The notes: a model not told the origin generated them from the sequence alone. A stretch of DNA of 64,000 nt from Acanthacorydalis orientalis (GCA_034766995.1 CM068319.1:21450469-21514468); one strand, 5' to 3'. Positions 15,675 through 25,289 are shown, numbered from the stretch's first letter. Numbers and translations are program-made.

Positions 15675-16262
15675 TTATTTTATATATTTTAAGTCGCCTC
15701 AAGATTCAAACTCTTCTGCAAATTACGACGATGAAGATTTAATTATGGACGACTTATTGATGGCTCCACCAATTACAGCAGCATCAGTAAGAGGACTGTT
15801 ACCGAGACGAAGATTAGAACCACTTTTAGAAGAAGATGACACTGAAAGTTGTACTACTACTTCAGCTCCAAATAACGTAGATACTACACCATCACCTGAG
15901 CAGGTAGAACGCAATGATTAATGTAATTTTACTTTGAATAATATTTCATAATTAACTTTATGAAATATATCAGAAAAAATAATTTTTGTTAATGTAATTA
16001 TGCACTTGGCTCATATTTGGAATCACTAATCAAGGCCGGAAAACAAAGGCATAGTTAAATAATAATGATTTAAAACATACTTTTTTTTATAATTATAATT
16101 ACAAATATAAGGGTACTTTAAAGAGTAACTTGGTTCGTGTACTCGAGAGTGGGACTGCTTTGTATGTTTTTATATAGTTCTATCCCTTTTAGTAACGAAT
16201 GTGAAGTTGCAAGCCATTCCGCAATTAACCCATCGAACCAAGTTACTCTTCAAACTTCCCTG

Positions 16263-16322
<60 letters not shown>

Positions 16323-16558
16323 GTGATTTTAAATTTAAAAATTCGAATAGGAATACGTTTAAATTCCACATAGTTTCAACAAAATCCAGCATAATTTTAA
16401 TTATAGTTTATTTATTTTTTTGGGGTATAATAATAATTTCACCGTTTTTTATTTATTCACACTTTAGATTTTTTGTATTTAATTGATATATTTATTAAAT
16501 ATCTTTTAACATATTATAAAAATTTGTAAAAAATTAATAGCAAATAATATTTTCAATA

Positions 16559-16591
<33 letters not shown>

Positions 16592-16637
16592 TTATTCAAT
16601 ACTTATATATTCAATTTTAATTTAATTCTTTAAAAAA

Positions 16638-16678
<41 letters not shown>

Positions 16679-17156
16679 ATCATTTGCTGAAAAGAATCCT
16701 AGTAATTATTATTTATACTTCATATTTTACAAAAAAATGTTTTTAACATTTAAAGAAATAAATGGAATGGAATTCGTAGTTCAAAGTACTATTTAATAAT
16801 TATTAAAGAAAAATAATTTGATTTATTTTTTCACTTCACATTTAACCGTTAACAAAACGTCTTTTCATTTAGAAAAATATTTTTTTATCTTTAAGAAGCA
16901 ATCTTTCAAAACTGCGTATATAACATCATATTCGGATTTTTAAGTATTAATGCAAGTATGGTTTAAAACATTATTTGATATAAATAATTTTAAGTAATTT
17001 TGGAATAGAATAATTATTTTCACGTGTAGTAATAATATTATTATACACAAAAATCGTATTTTTTTCAACTCTTTCTATCAATTTTTCTTTATTAACTTCC
17101 GTATATTAAAAAATAATTACTTCTATATAAATCATAAATGTATGTATGTATGTATG

Positions 17157-17210
<54 letters not shown>

Positions 17211-19052
17211 TATGTATTTATAGATTTTATATAGATAAATCAAAAGTTTATCGAAAACTGTTTATATAAAACAAATACACTTTATGTTAAAAAAATGGCA
17301 TCAAAAAAGTGACAGTAGTTAGTAAATTGAATACTCGTCTGCATACGTCCTATTGGTAGGGCAGCGAATCTGGAGGTGTTGCTGACATATCTTCTGCTGC
17401 AGTAAGTTCGGTCGAAGAAAAAATGTCATTAACCTCTGCAATGTCAAAGAAGGACAAGACACCGCCAGTTCCGCCGTTATCCATAAACCACACGGATGGT
17501 TTGACAAACGATACAGGTACTCCGTCGCCTCCGGTGGTAGACAAAAACGGATCAAGGGCAGAAGAAGTTTCCAGTCCCACGCTAGAGCGACTTGCTCGAG
17601 CATCGAGCTACAAACATATAGTCGAGGAGGAGTCCAGTCTCTTTTCAAGGATAAGTACGACGAGAACCTCCTTTTCAAGAAAGATTACCAGTACGCATGC
17701 GAGTCAGAACAGAAGTATTGAAACACCAGATCATGTTACAATTGTAACACATAGATCTAAAAGTGCCCGGTTGTAAGTATTTTATACTTAAACTATTTTA
17801 TTCTGTAATTCCCTAGCCATACAACAAAAATAAATAATGTGATTATTTCATATATTTTGAATAATAAATCTCGTATTTATTACAGATTGGAGTTTTTAAG
17901 TGGCCGAAGTAGTAGTGAACGACGCCATGAAGATGCAATTACAAATAACACTAACGGCAATCGTCATATTTTAAAAATATTTTCTAAAGAATCATCTGAA
18001 TCCGTCAATGTACCATCGTACTCGCGGCCATTTTCACCTCGCAGACAAACTGTAAGATTAATAAGTTTTAATAAATTGTCTGAAGCATGATATATTTTAT
18101 TTATTAGTCATGAATTTTTTAAATTGTAATTTCGTATTTTTTTTCTTTCTATAAGCTAATCTATAAGCTAATCTTTTCTATAAGCTAAATAAAAGTTCAA
18201 TAATTCTAATATTATTTTAAACGTAAAACTAGCTTCACTTTAAATTAGCATTTTTTTATTTTAATATCGACATTTCATAAATAATATTTAGAATTACTGG
18301 AAAAAAAAACTATAATTTGAAAGTGTATTTCTTTGCAAATGAATCAAGTTAAATAACAAACCTATTAGCAAATTTGAAAATAACAAGTAATATTGTTTTA
18401 ATTTTGAATAGTTTCATTTACATAAACCCATTATATTTGTTTACTTAATTTTGAATTTTTTTTAATTATTTTTCGTTAAATATGTTATTATATGTTTCAA
18501 TGCAAAAATTTGTCGGATTTTAATTTCCAAAGGTAACTTTTAATTATTTTTTCATATGATTGTAATGTTGTATTATTTATTCATATAAATTAAAACAATT
18601 TCCTATTTATGTTCGTTTGTGTTATAGTTATCATATATTTCTTCTTAAATGTACACCTTTTATGTAGTAGGGACTGTTATATATTTTGTAATAATTAGAT
18701 TACTTTATACTCTTGCATTTTTCTTCTCATTTTCTTAAATAATATTTTTAAATTGTATATAAAATAACCACCAGTTGTTTGAAAAATAATAAAACGTTAA
18801 TAAAAGCATTGTTATAATCTAAAACATTTTATGTTATCAAAAAACATTAAATTATAAAAAGTTAAATCAATAAATCTTAATCTACATTGAATGCATAATT
18901 AATCAAAAAATATTTCCAAGAAACAAAAAAAAGTTATATAAACCATAACTAAAATATAATATTTGTTTCAGGATAAACAATTAGATAGGCGATTTTGGAA
19001 ACAACTGCGCAGAAGACGAAGAAATTTGACTACACAAATCCCCGCAGTTTAA
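1..19052 (+). CDS. PDZ-DH-PH Rho guanine-nucleotide exchange factor (5' end missing), 17 exons
   Basis: Expected role: activates a Rho-family GTPase by catalysing GDP release through its DH domain, with the PH domain assisting and the PDZ domain docking partners at membrane or junction complexes. Seen: joining 1-196, 636-918, 5173-5358, 6873-7241, 7500-7613, 7876-8086, 8158-8368, 8613-8736, 13407-13787, 14143-14350, 14411-14673, 14940-15316, 15393-15591, 15694-15903, 17360-17772, 17886-18051 and 18972-19052 gives one open frame of about 1,329 residues to a TAA. Order: PDZ (GFGFSVVW, GILPGDFI), spacer, DH (MFQLIHREQQYS ... VYNEKL ... KPLEHY), PH (WIFGGDL, YWVLLFSDILLF), then a long disordered tail with CxxCxxxC, polyacidic and basic stretches. 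Splice sites are GT-AG and phases agree throughout; the 918 donor is weak. The start lies outside the window. I cannot name the exact orthologue; family assignment is confident, Rho substrate unknown. Confidence 0.93.
197..635 (+). other. RhoGEF intron 1 in window
   Basis: 439-base AT-rich intron with a short (AT)n array at 509-534. Confidence 0.8.
636..918 (+). CDS. RhoGEF exon 2: end of PDZ domain and Ser/Thr-rich linker
   Basis: The acceptor CACAG completes an arginine codon and the frame continues YGNQLVLEIFRR, the last strand of the PDZ domain, followed by a Ser/Thr/Pro-rich linker ending near LPQVTFSSE. The donor I chose (GAG|GTTGGT at 918) keeps phase 0 with the next exon but is weak. 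A second in-phase choice is GGG|GTTATT at 930. Without splicing the frame stops at 940-942. Confidence 0.75.
1097..1142. repeat. (AT)n microsatellite
   Basis: About 46 bases of uninterrupted AT in an RhoGEF intron. Confidence 0.95.
4390..4451. repeat. (AT)n microsatellite
   Basis: About 62 bases of uninterrupted AT. Confidence 0.95.
4976..5040. repeat. (AT)n microsatellite
   Basis: About 65 bases, one CA interruption near the start; ends 130 bases before the DH exon. Confidence 0.95.
5173..5358 (+). CDS. RhoGEF exon 3: start of DH domain
   Basis: After the acceptor GGCAG the exon reads RKRTMFQLIHREQQYSTAMQ, the first helix (CR1) of a Dbl-homology domain, then SRFVAPLAER and SDHRALFQNAED. 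It ends in phase 0 at GAT|GTAAGT. Acceptor 5171-5172 is preferred because it keeps the frame open and in phase with exon 2. Confidence 0.88.
5359..6872 (+). other. RhoGEF intron within the DH domain
   Basis: 1.5-kb AT-rich intron, no other feature seen beyond short (AT)n stretches near 6070 and 6210. Confidence 0.8.
6873..7241 (+). CDS. RhoGEF exon 4: DH domain core
   Basis: A TTTTCTAG acceptor and a CAG|GTTTGT donor bound 123 codons. The product contains LLHLTEEILDGI, VYNEKLSLITNFYKRYCSGL and the late DH helix region PDITGFIHKPLEHYREVL, which corresponds to the conserved segment near the GTPase-contacting surface of DH domains. Confidence 0.92.
7500..7613 (+). CDS. RhoGEF exon 5: DH-PH junction
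   Basis: 38 codons between TTATAG and AAG|GTAAGT, reading ITYREITSSAG and LESRLVFTRCK. This joins the last DH helix to the first strand of the PH domain. Phase 0 at both ends. Confidence 0.9.
7876..8086 (+). CDS. RhoGEF exon 6: PH domain, first half
   Basis: After TTTCAG the exon reads PFILNIPGRQWIFGGDLSRI and YWVLLFSDILLFAKV, the typical PH-domain pattern after a DH domain (hydrophobic strands with LFSDILLF). It ends in phase 1 at AAG|GTACAC. Confidence 0.92.
8158..8368 (+). CDS. RhoGEF exon 7: PH domain, second half
   Basis: A short 71-base intron precedes it. It encodes TATEFRINID, a basic insertion (TPKKNTRRRC) and the C-terminal PH helix TTELKAVWQNLLQKQ with its expected tryptophan. 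It ends in phase 2 at AAT|GTAAGA, so a read-through would give an immediate stop. Confidence 0.88.
8613..8736 (+). CDS. RhoGEF exon 8, long-isoform form (donor at 8736)
   Basis: After TTTCCAG the exon reads YIVHSNIGGTPFSSPLDSPD and ADSYGCRRQ. A donor CAG|GTGCGT at 8736 leaves phase 0, matching exactly the phase-0 acceptor at 13406. This form leads into the nine downstream exons. Confidence 0.72.
8613..9306 (+). CDS. RhoGEF alternative terminal exon (short isoform)
   Basis: If the 8736 donor is not used the same frame stays open for another 189 codons to TGA at 9304-9306. The extra segment is Ser/Thr/Pro-rich with repeated DSPTSPSAILTPS-like phrases and ends in an acidic, aromatic stretch (YVEDYQEFPNLIGFEDDPW). 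GC content is far above the surrounding introns and a frame this long is unlikely by chance here, so a real coding tail is inferred. Candidate poly(A) signals follow at 9364-9373. Confidence 0.7.
9364..9373 (+). promoter_or_regulatory. Candidate poly(A) signal of the short RhoGEF isoform
   Basis: Two overlapping AATAAA hexamers lie about 60 bases after the TGA at 9306. In such AT-rich DNA the motif is common by chance, so support comes mainly from position. Confidence 0.4.
11785..11851. repeat. Near-perfect inverted repeat, 28-bp arms
   Basis: Arm 11785-11812 is the reverse complement of 11824-11851 with one mismatch, separated by 11 bases. The RNA of either strand would form a long hairpin. 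It lies inside the long-isoform intron. It could be a tiny MITE, a miRNA-like precursor or a cruciform-prone palindrome; none can be chosen from sequence alone. Confidence 0.85.
12091..12184. repeat. (AT)n microsatellite with ACAT interruptions
   Basis: About 94 bases in the long-isoform intron. Confidence 0.95.
13407..13787 (+). CDS. RhoGEF exon 9 (long isoform)
   Basis: 127 codons in phase 0 between TTTTACAG and CAG|GTAAAC. The product has a helical-looking stretch (KQLDELIEHKCLQLGK, ALHLAQWMRGQLG) followed by acidic and Ser-rich segments with two ..DIDGS.. phrases. No known domain is recognised. The coding frame begins upstream of its internal methionine. Confidence 0.85.
13820..13864. 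repeat. (AT)n microsatellite
   Basis: Begins about 30 bases after the exon 9 donor. Confidence 0.95.
14143..14350 (+). CDS. RhoGEF exon 10 (CxxCxxxC, Asn-rich)
   Basis: Reads VTVRSSPIVPENVPVCRQCHKTC, here split: VTVRSSPIVPEN then VPVCRQCHKTC, with closely spaced cysteines and a histidine that could bind metal, followed by a low-complexity Asn-rich run. Ends in phase 1 at CTG|GTAAAA; the next intron is only 60 bases. Confidence 0.82.
14411..14673 (+). CDS. RhoGEF exon 11
   Basis: After TTTTCAG the exon reads GDDPYNDDWGSL, LMGLTAINPTTTLL, and PKISILPPTPDTLPRSASDE, a proline-rich segment that could be an SH3 or phospho-site region. It ends in phase 0 at CAG|GTGAGA. Confidence 0.85.
14940..15316 (+). 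CDS. RhoGEF exon 12 (polyacidic, then conserved-looking helix)
   Basis: 125 codons. A hydrophobic phrase YLVMVPKNPGLKRYGTW is followed by an Asp/Glu/Ser run of roughly 25 residues and then RGWTARAGSFVAEKMALFEK, which looks folded and amphipathic. Ends in phase 2 at ATAG|GTACTA. Confidence 0.87.
15393..15591 (+). CDS. RhoGEF exon 13
   Basis: Continues YLRPAENATSKQD and a Gly/Ser/Glu-rich stretch including GEEVWGTPTSGGEFDDLPAF. Phase fits exon 12 after a 76-base intron; the donor is TCA|GTAAAT. Confidence 0.85.
15626..15671. repeat. (AT)n microsatellite in a 102-base intron
   Basis: Occupies nearly half of the intron 15592-15693, between donor and acceptor. Confidence 0.95.
15694..15903 (+). 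CDS. RhoGEF exon 14
   Basis: 70 codons, phase 0 at both ends: acidic DDEDLIMDDLLMAPP, then a basic SVRGLLPRRRLEPLLEEDD and a Thr-rich end. The preceding 102-base intron is almost half (AT)n. Confidence 0.85.
16110..16261. mobile_element. Candidate non-autonomous TIR element (MITE), 152 bp
   Basis: The ends 16110-16137 and 16234-16261 are inverted repeats of 28 bp with three mismatches; the inner 17 bases (AAGAGTAACTTGGTTCG and its complement) match perfectly. The interior has no transposase. The GC content is above its surroundings. No clear target-site duplication is visible because the right side runs into (AT)n. The family is not recognised. Confidence 0.6.
16265..16319. repeat. (AT)n microsatellite
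   Basis: Abuts the right end of the TIR element at 16261. Confidence 0.95.
16639..16678. repeat. (CT)n(AT)n compound microsatellite
   Basis: About 22 bases of CT followed by AT. Confidence 0.95.
17080..17143. repeat. Dispersed repeat, copy 1
   Basis: About 58 bases here reappear in reverse complement at 24681-24740 with one substitution and a 3-base indel. Both copies abut microsatellites, on opposite sides. Such a match is well beyond chance even in AT-rich DNA. Possibly a fragment of a transposon family. Confidence 0.75.
17141..17205. repeat. (TATG)n(TA)n compound microsatellite
   Basis: Five TATG units pass into TA repeats, next to dispersed repeat copy 1. Confidence 0.95.
17360..17772 (+). 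CDS. RhoGEF exon 15
   Basis: 138 codons after acceptor GGTAG: GSESGGVADISSAAVSSVEE, a proline-rich KTPPVPPLSINH (PxxP), TGTPSPPVVDKN, LERLARASSYKHIVEEE and a basic Ser/Thr end (TIVTHRSKSARL). Ends in phase 2 at GGTT|GTAAGT. GC content is clearly higher than the introns. Confidence 0.85.
17886..18051 (+). CDS. RhoGEF exon 16
   Basis: After TTTATTACAG the frame continues LEFLSGRSSSERRHED, ..HILKIFSKESSESVNV and SYSRPFSPRRQT, a basic Ser/Arg-rich segment. Donor ACT|GTAAGA, phase 0. Confidence 0.85.
18972..19052 (+). CDS. RhoGEF exon 17: C-terminus
   Basis: After TTTCAG the last 26 codons read DKQLDRRFWKQLRRRRRNLT and end TQIPAV-stop (TAA 19050-19052). The strongly basic helix could bind membrane or acidic partners. 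A poly(A) signal candidate (AATAAA) lies at 19217-19222. Confidence 0.87.
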   Translation, partial: DKQLDRRFWKQLRRRRRNLTTQIPAV

Positions 19053-19216
19053 CATATATTTACTCATTTATATGATATTATCTTAGTAATTATTTAACAA
19101 TAGTTATTTTGCAATTAATTATTTTAACTTCATTCAAAATTTATATCATTTTTTCCTTGTTTTTAAGAAACATATACAATTGTTTTAAAATTTCTTATAT
19201 TTATTTTTGTCACACA

Positions 19217-19222
19217 AATAAA
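19217..19222 (+). promoter_or_regulatory. Candidate poly(A) signal of the long RhoGEF isoform
   Basis: AATAAA lies 165 bases after the stop codon. It is one of several possible hexamers in AT-rich DNA. Confidence 0.35.
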
Positions 19223-19794
19223 TAATTTAATTTACTGATCCTTATTTTTTAACATAATATTACATTAAAAAAAATTTTTTTTACTACTATTAATGTAGAA
19301 TGTAAACATATATTTCTTTCACATTATTTAACACTTGTCTGTTTCAAATTGGTACATTTTATAAAGATAAAATTATCGTCCCTGTTTATTAGAGTATATA
19401 TTAGAAAATATAAATTGAAATATTCATTAAAATATATTATGCATCGGTTATTTACATGAAATAGATATTCAGTGGCACACGAAACAAAAAAAACCTTATA
19501 TATGAGTAAATAAATGGTTTGAAAACATTACATAAATAAACTAGTATGTTAAAAAAAATGTGATATGGTGTTTTTTGGCCTATTGCCGTCAATTTTAATG
19601 TAACATCGTCACATGTGATTTAAATATTAACGAACGTATTAAAAACCACACGAAAACACACATAAAATTAATGTACATATATGTATTTGAGTCATAAAAA
19701 TCAAATTTTCATAAAATTTCTTACAAAATATAATCTTTTTCGTCAATAACGTATTGACATTTTAATATTTCATTATTAAATTTTCGAAATATAA

Positions 19795-19796
<2 letters not shown>

Positions 19797-19892
<96 letters not shown>

Positions 19893-19901
19893 ATATATAT
19901 G
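19797..19901. repeat. (AT)n microsatellite
   Basis: About 105 bases with one phase slip. Confidence 0.95.
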
Positions 19902-20013
19902 TAATTACAAAAGAATAATTATATTAGTTTTATACGCAAATAAATAAATTTGAGTACTCTCATAAAAATTTTAATACAATTATTATTACTTTCTTAATAG
20001 ATGTGTGTTGTGG

Positions 20014-20016
<3 letters not shown>

Positions 20017-20080
<64 letters not shown>
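20017..20080. repeat. (AT)n microsatellite
   Basis: About 64 bases, preceded by TGTGTGTTGTGGG. Confidence 0.95.
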
Positions 20081-20082
<2 letters not shown>

Positions 20083-20659
20083 GTAAAAATAAACTAAAAT
20101 ACTCTACCAAACTAAACCCAAAAACTAAAATAATTTTACTTCAAACTGGTTGAAGTTCATGTGTTCCTCAGTAAATAGGTTTAAGTATTTGTACATATGA
20201 AGATAAGTGCTTATGGCCTCAATAACTCTAAAAGAAAACGATCAATGGCCTATCAAAGAAATATGTATCATTTTTTATCTTGTTTAATAACATCCTAAGC
20301 CACATAAATAATTATACTAAATTAGTCATCAAACAATTTATACTAAAATCATTTAAAATTTGTGATTTTATACTTATAAATAGGTACTGATAGTTTTATT
20401 TTTGTTGTTCTATGAATGGGGTTGTTGTACTAATGGCGTGTTGCAGTGAAGTTCCAGTATGATAACGTTACTGTATTTGCCGATTGCATTTATATAATAT
20501 GTACTATATTTTTTAAAGAAAATGTTAATGTGTATTTGTATTTATTATAGATTAAAAATTTAATATAAAATTACGTCAGAATGTATAAATATGCTTATGG
20601 TTTATTCGAGCTATGAAAAGTTTTATTATATATTAATATAGTGTTAACAATTGGTACAC

Positions 20660-20891
<232 letters not shown>

Positions 20892-21242
20892 TGGTCGTAT
20901 GTAGATTGTTAATCAGTGAAAGCAATGTATGTCCCGTGTATTTAACAATAATAAAATAACGTAAAATATTTTTAATTGCATTAGTAAAAAAACTTAAAAT
21001 GTTTTAAATATTCTGTTCTTTGTATTACTACTATCTCAATTTTTATTAACCTAGAAATAAAATAATTACTTCACAGAATACAAAATACATACAGCTTTTT
21101 ATCTAAGTTAATATATTACTTTGTAAAAATATGAACATTAATAATCATTAAAATGTAATGTAATTAGCATTTTATAATTATTCTCTTTCAAAGAACTGAC
21201 ACGACTATGTATAAAGGGAATTTTAATACTTATACATTTTGT

Positions 21243-21246
<4 letters not shown>

Positions 21247-21326
<80 letters not shown>
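21247..21326. repeat. (AT)n microsatellite
   Basis: About 80 bases. Confidence 0.95.
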
Positions 21327-21332
<6 letters not shown>

Positions 21333-22042
21333 TATACTTGTTAGTATTTTGTTGCCAATTTAAAAAATTATAAAATTCAAAGATAATACTAGAATATAAA
21401 AATTATTTAACAATGAAAAATTCTCTATACTAACAAATTGTACATTTCATTAACAAATACATAACAAATTGTTTTTCAAAATTAAAATTGATGTAGTAGT
21501 CACATTTTTTTACATAATTTTGAATATCCTATGTGGCACTTTTGTGTAATGCTTAATTTTAATGCAGTATTAACTAGACATTTTTTTAAAAATATGTACT
21601 ATGTCAAAAAATTAAAATAGATAGTTAAATTAATAAAATATAAGCCGTATTCTTAAATTTAACTGCTCCCTTAATTGCAGAATATTTACAGACAACGTTG
21701 CAAACTGGTTCAGTGTAAAAATTAACAGTAATATGAAAAATATTTGTAAAAAGGCCAAAATAAAAGCCATGTAAAACTAAAAGTTGGAGTGTATAGTATA
21801 CCAATTTAATAGAAAAAATAAAGTATTGGAGGAACATTAATTCTTAAATAGAAATTTAAAAATCAAAAAGTTACAAATTTTTACTTTAATTATGTTTTCC
21901 TTTTTAAGAATATATTGTTTTTTGTAATAGTTTTATAAAATGTCATAATTTATGCAAAATTTAGTGCACTGTACTTTTTTAATTTTTTTACTCAATTGTA
22001 AAACTAAATAGAACCTATTATGTGCCTTTTATACTACTGTTT

Positions 22043-22050
22043 TATGTATG

Positions 22051-22120
<70 letters not shown>
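22043..22120. repeat. (GTAT)n(AT)n microsatellite
   Basis: About 78 bases. Confidence 0.95.
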
Positions 22121-22123
<3 letters not shown>

Positions 22124-22325
22124 TGCAATACAAATTTGATTTGTAATGCCATTAATACCTAAATTAATTTTTTTTAATAAAACAAGTCTTATGTACTATT
22201 ATATTATATAGAGGTATTTTAAAAGATTTTTGAATTTGGTAGAAAAGAAGTAGAATAAAACTTAAATATTGTACACTTCTACAAAATTTGTGACCAAAAA
22301 TAATTTAATTAAAAATCAGTTAATG

Positions 22326-22326
<1 letters not shown>

Positions 22327-22407
<81 letters not shown>
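22327..22407. repeat. (AT)n microsatellite
   Basis: About 80 bases. Confidence 0.95.
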
Positions 22408-22408
<1 letters not shown>

Positions 22409-22994
22409 TCATGATATATACTTATAACCTAATTGTATTTTTCTTTAGTCATTAAAAAAAAACAATCATTAGATTAATAGGTTTTTTTCTAAGCCAGTCC
22501 TAAAATTTTAGATAAATTACAAAACTACAGTGCAGTAAATTAAACTGAATATCAAAATTTTGTACATAAAAACAATTTAAAATGAAATGTAAAAATATAT
22601 GAACTATTAATTATCAATCTTTTACTTTATTAATACCTAATGATTAAAACATATTCTATAAGCATTTTCAGAGTAATTTAAATAATTTGTTTAAAAAAAT
22701 AAACAAAAAGCAATAAACTAGGTGTGAAATGTTACATATTCATTTTACTGTACTATTGGTTAATTTAAAATTTTATTTCTTTATAATTACATTACAATCA
22801 TTAGAAATGATAATAATGTAGAGTGGTTAACTTGTAAATAAAAATGATGAAAGTGGAAAACAATTTTGAATAATATAGGCGAGGTACGATCATTAAATAC
22901 ATACATAGTAATACTATTTATATATTTTTTAAAAAAAAACAATTCCTTTTTTACAAAATAATACATATTAATTATATAATTTTTAATAAAGATA

Positions 22995-23276
22995 TTACCA
23001 AGCTGTTAACCATTTTAAACGTAAATATCGTCTTAATGTATCACCATCAAACTTCTTGGGGTCACTAACAAACTTATCAAAAGCTTCCAGCCTGTCGGCA
23101 GGAATTTCAAGTTTCTTCGAAACTAAAAAGTCACCATTTTCTCTTAGATATGTCGCATTAATATCATCTTCTGTTGGTTCACCATTTGGGAACTGTATAG
23201 GAGTTACTTTAATGAGATGTTTAACTCGCCATAATCTAGCATTATTTTCAGGTATATTTTTAATAATTACAATATC
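22995..23276 (-). CDS. mRpL30: mRpL30 exon 3
   Basis: After TTTTTAG the exon encodes DIVIIKNIPENNARLWRVKH, then FPNGEPTEDDINATYLRENG and a Lys/Asp-rich C-terminus to TAA at 22995-22997. Confidence 0.9.
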   Translation of the reverse strand, partial: DIVIIKNIPENNARLWRVKHLIKVTPIQFPNGEPTEDDINATYLRENGDFLVSKKLEIPADRLEAFDKFVSDPKKFDGDTLRRYLRLKWLTAW

Positions 23277-23753
23277 CTAAAAACAATAATTAATTGTCAT
23301 CGATATTTAAATAGCATCATATTAAATTGTAATACATTTCCAAGTAATTTTAAATCTTTCATTATATTTTTTTCCCAATAAGGCTGTCCTTTTAACGTTT
23401 TAATACGTTTAACCATAAATAATTTTGTTGGTTTATAATCTGGATCTTTCTCATTTTCAACCCTACAAAAAAACGTACTTAAATAACATACAAAAAGATT
23501 ATGTAAATTTTAATTATGTACAATTCAACACATATATGAAATCAAACAGGTATATAGTAATGATAATAATATTTATTATTTACAATTATTTAACAATTAA
23601 ATGAAAACTATAACATAACCTCACTTACCTAGGATAATATCGAAAACCAGGATAAGCAATTCCTTCTTTTTTATTAACGTATCTTTTTATGCGATGAATA
23701 TTTCGCGATGCAATATATTGTTGAAAAAAATTACTTAATAGTTTTCTAGACAT
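22995..23753 (-). CDS. mRpL30: Mitochondrial ribosomal protein uL30m (MRPL30)
   Basis: Component of the large subunit of the mitochondrial ribosome. Exons on the minus strand: 23753-23629, 23462-23336 and 23276-22995; joined they give 177 residues. Seen: a basic, Arg/Lys-rich N-terminus without acidic residues (about 1-28) that suits a mitochondrial presequence; the L30 fold at about 54-110 (KLFMVKRIKTLKGQPYWEK, then DIVIIKNIPENNARLW and VKHLIKVTPI); and a C-terminal extension ending RYLRLKWLTAW. Length fits mitochondrial L30 proteins. Splice sites are GT-AG: exon 1 ends phase 2 at AG|GTAAGT, exon 2 ends phase 0 at AAT|GTATTA. I chose the ATG at 23753; an in-frame ATG at 23822 would add 23 residues. 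The gene faces the RhoGEF tail-to-tail. Confidence 0.9.
23336..23462 (-). CDS. mRpL30: mRpL30 exon 2
   Basis: After TTTGTAG the exon encodes ENEKDPDYKPTKLFMVKRIK and QPYWEKNIMKDLKLLGN, the first half of the L30 fold. The donor AAT|GTATTA is moderate but keeps phase 0. Confidence 0.88.
23629..23753 (-). CDS. mRpL30: mRpL30 exon 1
   Basis: Encodes the predicted mitochondrial presequence and the start of the mature protein (MSRKLLSNFFQQYI..., ..GIAYPGFRYYP). Ends in phase 2 at a strong GTAAGT donor. Confidence 0.88.
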
Positions 23754-24058
23754 TTTTAATTCTTTAAATTTACAATAATTGTAAAACAAGCAAATACAAA
23801 ATGCTCTCAATCTTCTATACACAAACTTGACAGTAAATGATTGTAAATGACTATAGTATAGTAAATACCACAGATAAAGACTCTCGTCAATACTTTATCT
23901 ACAGTAAATTGTTTTTCAATACTTCAATATAAACGCATTTATTAAAATTTAATTAAACCTAATTATGTAAAATTTGTGTACATGTATAAATATGTGTAAA
24001 ATGTGTGCATATAAACATTCATATACAAATGCGTACATTCATCTCTCTATGTATACAC

Positions 24059-24060
24059 AT

Positions 24061-24134
<74 letters not shown>
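24059..24134. repeat. (AT)n microsatellite
   Basis: About 76 bases, one GT interruption. Confidence 0.95.
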
Positions 24135-24140
<6 letters not shown>

Positions 24141-24680
24141 ATGATTACATAAATTATTTATAATTTTACTCTTAAAAATTCTTGGTAAAAGCTTTCACTG
24201 ATTAGTCAGACAAATTTCCAACAGTATATTTCCATATGACCAAATGTTAAAACGTGTAATTTTGAACGTGTTCATATTCGACATTAAATTATTTATGTAG
24301 ATATTAAGTGGTTAAAAAATCCATTTCCTAATAATTTTTAAAGCTATTTTTTGAGGTTTTTATTTATTACATTTCTTAATAATTTAAATTTATTAATTAT
24401 GTAGAAATTATTTTCTGTCAGTTTAATATGTTGCAATAATATGTACCTATTGCAAATCAACCTTATAGTGTGGGATTTTAAATTTTTTATAAGTAATTTA
24501 GTATTTAAAATGATTTGATATTTCTTAGAAGTATGTCTTTATATATACATACCTATAAAATGTATACTGTTTACAAGTTTTCTTATATGTATAAAACAAT
24601 AAGATTATGTTTCAAACGTTCTTTAGTATTTTATTCCTTATTTAAATATTAATAGTAAATAACGAATGGATAAATTTTAC

Positions 24681-24740
24681 ATACATGATTTATATAGAAG
24701 TAAATATTTTTTAATATACGGAAGTTAATAAAGAAAAATT
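24681..24740. repeat. Dispersed repeat, copy 2 (inverted)
   Basis: Reverse complement of 17080-17143 with one substitution and a 3-base indel. It lies next to a short (AT)n array starting at 24740. Confidence 0.75.
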
Positions 24741-25286
24741 ATATATATATATATATACACATATATAAACAAATTTTAAATTATGTTCATTACTTTTTAT
24801 TAATATTCAAATTCTTGACACATAAAATTCACAAAACAACTTTCCTAATATTGTTACATTTATTTGTCAATATTCAAATGTTTATTTTAAAACAACAATA
24901 CTATCTATTTTCAGTGAGTTGGCCTTGAAGATTTTAATTATTTTATATTATTATTTCAGATGCCAATATTATTCTTTAAACTATTTTATTTTTGTAAAAT
25001 TCGTATGACGAAACTAAAGAAATATTAGTCAACAACAAGAAGTTAATAATAGATATATTATAATCAATTCGTTTAGAATAATAAACGCTGAAAAGTGCAA
25101 AAATAGAAACATTTTATTTTTATACTATTCACATGTCGATCTTGTAGTATTTATGTTGATCAACATGTCGAATCCATTTAATAAATATTTATGATTTACC
25201 TTCGAGTGTTCACTGGACATGTGTAGAATTATTTTATAGATTAATTTTTCGTTTACGTTTAAATACAATATAATGAAATAAAATCA

Positions 25287-25289
<3 letters not shown>

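Larger units (their letters stand above)
15904..17359 (+). other. RhoGEF intron with TIR element and microsatellites
   Basis: This 1.46-kb intron holds the 152-bp TIR element at 16110-16261, (AT)n and (CT)n arrays, and one arm of an inverted duplication (17080-17143). No coding frame other than those elements' chance ORFs is supported. Confidence 0.65.

Noticed and set aside
17319..17678. Two minus-strand frames over RhoGEF exon 15
   Set aside because: Shadows of the plus-strand coding exon, whose phases match both neighbours.
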